A stretch of DNA of 9,682 nt from Alphaproteobacteria bacterium (lineage in GTDB: Bacteria; Pseudomonadota; Alphaproteobacteria; Rhodobacterales; Rhodobacteraceae): NCBI GenBank assembly GCA_024279075.1, contig JAJRRX010000173.1, positions 1 to 9,682 on the forward strand. The letters run 5' to 3'. Under the pieces are notes generated by a model, which saw nothing but the letters and a program-made list of their open reading frames with translations, was not told the DNA's origin and searched no databases. Made by a program: the position numbers and the translations under genes. This document shows positions 6,299-9,682 of this stretch, piece by piece (positions within the stretch are counted from its first letter, which is position 1; the number at the start of each line of letters is the position of its first letter).

Positions 6299-6823
6299 TC
6301 AGCATATGAACCCCGTAAAGCCGACGTCACTGATAGAAATCGACCTCATTCCTTCAGATACATAAATTGGCAATCTGTTTTTGCGACACACCTGATATCG
6401 GTCTGTGAAATCTATGCTTTGGTCTCGCCCCATTATTTGGCCGTATTCAGCTGTGAGTTTTGCGCGCAAAGCCGAAATTGCAGATTCAACATCGTCATCA
6501 GGTGTAAGATAGACAAGGCATTGCGATTCAGGGCGAGGATCTCTTGAAAAATAGCGAACCACAAATGCAAACGTATGCCGTTGTGAATAGGCGCCGGTAT
6601 CTTCCCAGAAGGATCTATTTATTCTGTCTTCTCCCGCGCTCCCAAAACTGATCTGAAGGTCACCACCAAAAAAAGACACGTCTTTTTCGTCGATAATGGT
6701 CACATCATGCGCCACCACCGCTTGAAGGCAAATATTCAGCCGCTCTGTTAGTGAAGCCGTTTGCGCAAACGATTGCCCCGCGCTCAGTAAGGCAATTAGA
6801 ATGAAGACGCTGGCTCTAACCAT
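6299..6823 (-). CDS. Secreted protein of unknown function, low-GC insert
   Basis: A 174-residue protein from the ATG at 6823, which overlaps the livG stop (ATGGTTAG) and has GGGGGTGG just upstream. An in-frame ATG at 6847 is possible but would add eight residues before an otherwise canonical signal peptide. The signal peptide MVRASVFILIALLSAGQSFA, with cleavage before QTASL, predicts export. The mature part has four cysteines (C32, C102, C146 and the last residue C174), which could form disulfides in the periplasm. I recognise no domain. Base composition differs from its neighbours: four 60-base lines I counted inside it hold 27, 23, 28 and 28 G+C, against 31 and 34 in two lines from livG and the synthetase. 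This suggests recent acquisition or weak codon selection. It is not a transporter component that I can name. Confidence 0.72.
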   Translation of the reverse strand: MVRASVFILIALLSAGQSFAQTASLTERLNICLQAVVAHDVTIIDEKDVSFFGGDLQISFGSAGEDRINRSFWEDTGAYSQRHTFAFVVRYFSRDPRPESQCLVYLTPDDDVESAISALRAKLTAEYGQIMGRDQSIDFTDRYQVCRKNRLPIYVSEGMRSISISDVGFTGFIC

Positions 6824-7625
6824 GGTCCACCCCCAAATACGCATCAATCACTGCTTGATTGTTGCGCACCTCGTCCGGCGTGCCATCGCCGATTTTTTTG
6901 CCGTAATCCATCACCACCACGCGGTCGGAGATGTCCATCACCACGCCCATATCATGCTCGATAAGGGCGATGGTGGTGCCAAATTCATCATTCACATCAA
7001 GGATAAAGCGGCTCATGTCCTCTTTTTCCTCTACATTCATGCCCGCCATTGGCTCATCGAGCAGCAGCAGTTTGGGTTGCGCGGCCAAGGCCCGCCCCAG
7101 CTCTACCCGCTTTTGCAAGCCATAAGGTAGAGCGCCAACGGGGGTTTTGCGAATGGCCTGAATTTCCAGAAAATCAATCACCTTTTCCACGATTTCGCGG
7201 TTTTCAGCTTCCTCACGGGCGGCAGGGCCTTTCCAGACCATTTGCGCCAAGATGTTGGTTTTCATGTGGTTAAAGCGGCCAGTCATAATGTTATCCAGCG
7301 TGCTCATACCTTTAAAAAGCGCGATGTTTTGGAAGGTGCGGGCAATGCCTTGCTTGGCGATCTGGTAGGGCTTCATGGGCTTACGGACCTCGCCGTGGAA
7401 CCAGATTTCGCCCTCCTGCGGGTGGTAAAACCCGTTGATCACGTTGAGCATAGAGGATTTCCCCGCGCCGTTCGGGCCAATAATGGCGCGAATTTCACCT
7501 TCGCGAATATCAAAGGAAATATCCTTGATCGCCACCACGCCACCAAAGCGCAGGGTGATATTGCGCATTTCCAGCACCTTGCCACCGATGGTGCGGCCAT
7601 CGGGGGTTACATATCCGTCGCTCAT
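6816..7625 (-). CDS. livG: ABC transporter ATP-binding protein, LivG type
   Basis: The second cytoplasmic ATPase of the importer, 269 residues. Visible motifs are Walker A GPNGAGKSS (50-58), the Q-loop in RTFQNIALF (Q99), the LivG-type degenerate signature LPYGLQKRVELGRAL (166-180), Walker B LLLLDEP (186-192) with D190/E191, and the switch histidine in IEHDM (H224). The C-terminus NQAVIDAYLGVDHG matches the usual LivG ending, so the gene is intact despite the insertion-like gene overlapping its stop. Its ATG at 7625 overlaps the synthetase stop by 4 bases (ATGA), and AGAGGTGG precedes it. That coupling ties transporter production directly to the acyl-CoA synthetase. Confidence 0.95.
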   Translation of the reverse strand: MSDGYVTPDGRTIGGKVLEMRNITLRFGGVVAIKDISFDIREGEIRAIIGPNGAGKSSMLNVINGFYHPQEGEIWFHGEVRKPMKPYQIAKQGIARTFQNIALFKGMSTLDNIMTGRFNHMKTNILAQMVWKGPAAREEAENREIVEKVIDFLEIQAIRKTPVGALPYGLQKRVELGRALAAQPKLLLLDEPMAGMNVEEKEDMSRFILDVNDEFGTTIALIEHDMGVVMDISDRVVVMDYGKKIGDGTPDEVRNNQAVIDAYLGVDHG

Positions 7626-9586
7626 GCGGCCACCTCTTTACTTACTGGCACCACGGCCACATCGCGCAGCTCCAGCGTGGCTTTAATCGCGCCTTTGCGG
7701 CCATCTTCATAGGTCACTTCGGTTTCGGTGCTGATGGTTTTGGAGCCATCATATAGCGCTTGAATCAGGTCATCGAACTTCTCGGCCACCAGCTTGCGGC
7801 GCACCTTGCGGGTGCGGGTCATTTCGCCGTCATCGGGGTCCAGCTCTTTGTGCAGCACGAGGAAGCGGTGAATCTGGCAGCCCGAGAGCATTTCATCACA
7901 AGCCACCGACGTATTCACTTCTTCGATATGCCCTTGGATGGTGTCCAGCACTTGCGGATGCCCTGCCAGCTCTTGGTAGGAGGCATAGGCGATGTTATTG
8001 CGCTCGGCCCAGTTGGCCACGGCGTTTAGGTCAATATTGATAAAAGCAGTGCAGGTTTCGCGGCCGGCGCCAAACACCACGGCTTCCAGAATATTGGGGA
8101 AGAATTTCAGCTTGTTCTCGACGAACTTGGGCGCAAACATGCTGCCATCGGCCATTTTACCCACGTCTTTCGCGCGGTCGATAATGCGTAGATGCCCCGA
8201 GCTTTCCTCGATAAAGCCCGCGTCCCCCGTGGCGACCCATCCCTCGGCATCCTTGGTATCAGCCGTGCTTTCAGCGTTTTTGTAATACTTCACAAACGTA
8301 CCCGGCGAGCGGTAGAACACTTCACCATTGTCAGCGATTCTCAGTTCCACACCGGGGCTAGGCACGCCCACGGTATCGGCCCGCACTTCGCCATCTGGCT
8401 GCTGGGTGATAAACACGCTGGCCTCGGTTTGGCCGTATAGCTGCTTGAGGTTAATCCCCAGCGAGCGATAAAATTCGAAAATCTCGGGGCCAATGGCCTC
8501 GCCCGCCGTATAGCCCACCCGCACCTTGGAAAGGCCAAGGGTGTTTTTCAGCGGACCATAGATCAGCTTGTCGCCGATCCAGTATTTCAGCTTGTCGCCA
8601 CTGCTGACGGGCTTGCCGTCGAGCAGGTCCGGCCCGACCTTTTTGGCGTGGGCCATGTATTTGTGAAACATTTTCTTTTTCATCGGGCTGGCGTCTTCAA
8701 TGCGGATCATCACATTGGTGAGCAGGCCCTCAAAGAATCGCGGCGGGGCGAAAAAGTAGCTCGGGCCGATCTCGCGCAGGTCTGCCTGCATGGTTTGCGG
8801 GCTTTCGGGGCAGGCCACGCAAAAGCCGGTCCAGCAGCTTTGACCGATGGAAAAGATGAAATCACCCACCCATGCCATGGGCAGGTAAGCCAAAACCGAA
8901 TCGCCAGCATTCAAGTTGTCAAACTCCGAAGAGGCCTTGGCGGAGGCGATGATATTGGTGTTGGAAAGCACCACGCCCTTGGGCTTTCCGGTGGTGCCAG
9001 AGGTGTAAAGCATCACGCAAGTGGAGTTTTCATCCAATTTGGCTTGGCGCTCTTTGAGCACCGGCGCAAGGCGCTCATGCCCCGCGCGGCCCTCGGCCTG
9101 CACGTCTTCATAAGCGTTCAGGTGCTTATGCTCATATTTGCGCATGCCCCGTTTGTCATAATAAATGATCTGCTCAACATTCGGCAGATTGTCCTGAATT
9201 TCCAGAACTTTATCCACCTGCTCTTGGTCTTCAGCGATGATAAAGCGCGCGCCGCAATGCTCCAGCACATAGGCCATTTCCTCGGCATTTGCATCTTGAT
9301 ACAGCGGCACGGGGATAGCGCCTGCGGCCTGTGCCGCCAGCATGGCCCAGTAAAGATAGGGGCGATTGCGGCCAATCACAGCCACAAAATCACCCTCATT
9401 CAAGCCCAGCGCCACATAGCCCATGGCCAGCGCGTTCACCTCTTCAGCAACCTCCGCCCAGCTCCAGCTTTGCCAGATGCCGTATTCTTTCTCACGATAG
9501 GCGGGCACCTTGGCCCACTGCGTCGCATTACGCGCAAGCAGTTTCGGAAATGTATCCAAGCCTTCGGGCAGAACATTTGCGCTCAT
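7622..9586 (-). CDS. AMP-forming acyl-CoA synthetase (long-chain / FadD15-like)
   Basis: A cytoplasmic ligase of 654 residues that should convert a carboxylic acid, ATP and CoA to acyl-CoA, AMP and pyrophosphate. In this numbering the motifs are complete: A3 YTSGTTGKPKG (194-204), A5 YGQTE (384-388), A7 GWVATGDAG (449-457), the hinge IDRAKDVGK (469-477), and A10 GEMTRTRKVRRK (587-598), with K594 as the candidate catalytic lysine. About 45 residues follow, including the VTYEDGRKGAIKATL strand pair. I chose the ATG at 9586 because GGAGG lies 7 bases upstream; ATGs at 9622 and 9601 are in frame but less well placed. It resembles the 600-residue-class long-chain synthetases rather than the roughly 550-residue FadD, but chain length and substrate cannot be read. 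As first gene, coupled to livG, it probably activates the imported compound. Confidence 0.93.
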   Translation of the reverse strand: MSANVLPEGLDTFPKLLARNATQWAKVPAYREKEYGIWQSWSWAEVAEEVNALAMGYVALGLNEGDFVAVIGRNRPYLYWAMLAAQAAGAIPVPLYQDANAEEMAYVLEHCGARFIIAEDQEQVDKVLEIQDNLPNVEQIIYYDKRGMRKYEHKHLNAYEDVQAEGRAGHERLAPVLKERQAKLDENSTCVMLYTSGTTGKPKGVVLSNTNIIASAKASSEFDNLNAGDSVLAYLPMAWVGDFIFSIGQSCWTGFCVACPESPQTMQADLREIGPSYFFAPPRFFEGLLTNVMIRIEDASPMKKKMFHKYMAHAKKVGPDLLDGKPVSSGDKLKYWIGDKLIYGPLKNTLGLSKVRVGYTAGEAIGPEIFEFYRSLGINLKQLYGQTEASVFITQQPDGEVRADTVGVPSPGVELRIADNGEVFYRSPGTFVKYYKNAESTADTKDAEGWVATGDAGFIEESSGHLRIIDRAKDVGKMADGSMFAPKFVENKLKFFPNILEAVVFGAGRETCTAFINIDLNAVANWAERNNIAYASYQELAGHPQVLDTIQGHIEEVNTSVACDEMLSGCQIHRFLVLHKELDPDDGEMTRTRKVRRKLVAEKFDDLIQALYDGSKTISTETEVTYEDGRKGAIKATLELRDVAVVPVSKEVAA

Positions 9587-9627
9587 GCCATTTCCTCCCA
9601 TGTGGGCTGTTGGCCCCTTCAAGTGCG

Positions 9628-9641
9628 CAGGCTTGTGCCTG
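9628..9641. promoter_or_regulatory. Perfect palindrome upstream of the operon's first gene
   Basis: CAGGC-TTGT-GCCTG is a perfect 5-bp inverted repeat with a 4-base spacer, 42 bases before the chosen start of the synthetase. An A/T-rich stretch (9661-9674) lies just upstream of it, so this region may hold the promoter and an operator, although I see no convincing -35/-10 pair within the window. A leader hairpin is an alternative. A repeat this short can occur by chance. Confidence 0.28.
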
Positions 9642-9682
9642 TCGGTTTTGGTTAGACTATCAACAAATTTTTTTGAGGCAAG

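Noticed and set aside
2416..7625. Calling the transporter a branched-chain amino acid importer
   Set aside because: Family membership is clear, but the coupled acyl-CoA synthetase and PaaK-like gene point to a different substrate. Liv symbols are used at family level only.
8648..9655. 335-residue plus-strand open frame opposite the acyl-CoA synthetase
   Set aside because: It is entirely antisense to a gene with complete family motifs. Its translation is rich in His, Ala and Gln, with no recognisable domain, as expected for a shadow of a GC-rich gene.

Overview
The window looks like part of a chromosome from an alphaproteobacterium, most likely a Rhodobacteraceae/Roseobacter-type organism. 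This is inferred from moderately high GC, strong Shine-Dalgarno sites, and the style of the ABC-transporter and ligase proteins; it is not proven. All ten genes I accept lie on the minus strand, so transcription runs from high to low coordinates. They look like one operon, or an operon with internal punctuation.

In order of transcription the genes are: a full-length AMP-forming acyl-CoA synthetase (7622-9586); a LivG-type ATPase (6816-7625, overlapping the synthetase by 4 bases); a small secreted protein that looks inserted and is poorer in GC (6299-6823); a LivH-type permease (5217-6227); a 66-residue two-helix membrane protein (4918-5118); a LivM-type permease (3798-4874); a periplasmic solute-binding protein (2416-3702); a LivF-type ATPase (1534-2358); a small protein of 80-95 residues (1247-1534); and a PaaK-like adenylate-forming protein (73-1236).

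Together these encode a complete branched-chain-amino-acid-family (HAAT) importer: binding protein, two permeases and two ATPases. It is flanked by two members of the adenylate-forming superfamily. Having an acyl-CoA synthetase as the first gene argues that the substrate is a carboxylic acid (aromatic, fatty or other) that is activated to its CoA thioester after import, rather than leucine, isoleucine or valine. The substrate cannot be read from the sequence.

The most interesting points are these. The PaaK-like protein has lost the phosphate-binding signature and the usual C-terminal lysine motif, so it may be a pseudo-ligase. The small protein upstream of it is translationally coupled to livF. 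The binding-protein cistron is preceded by two hairpins and followed by a convincing intrinsic terminator inside the operon. Two small unrecognised proteins, one membrane and one secreted, sit among the permease genes. I see no tRNA, rRNA, CRISPR array, insertion sequence or regulator gene. No gap between accepted genes exceeds 100 bases.
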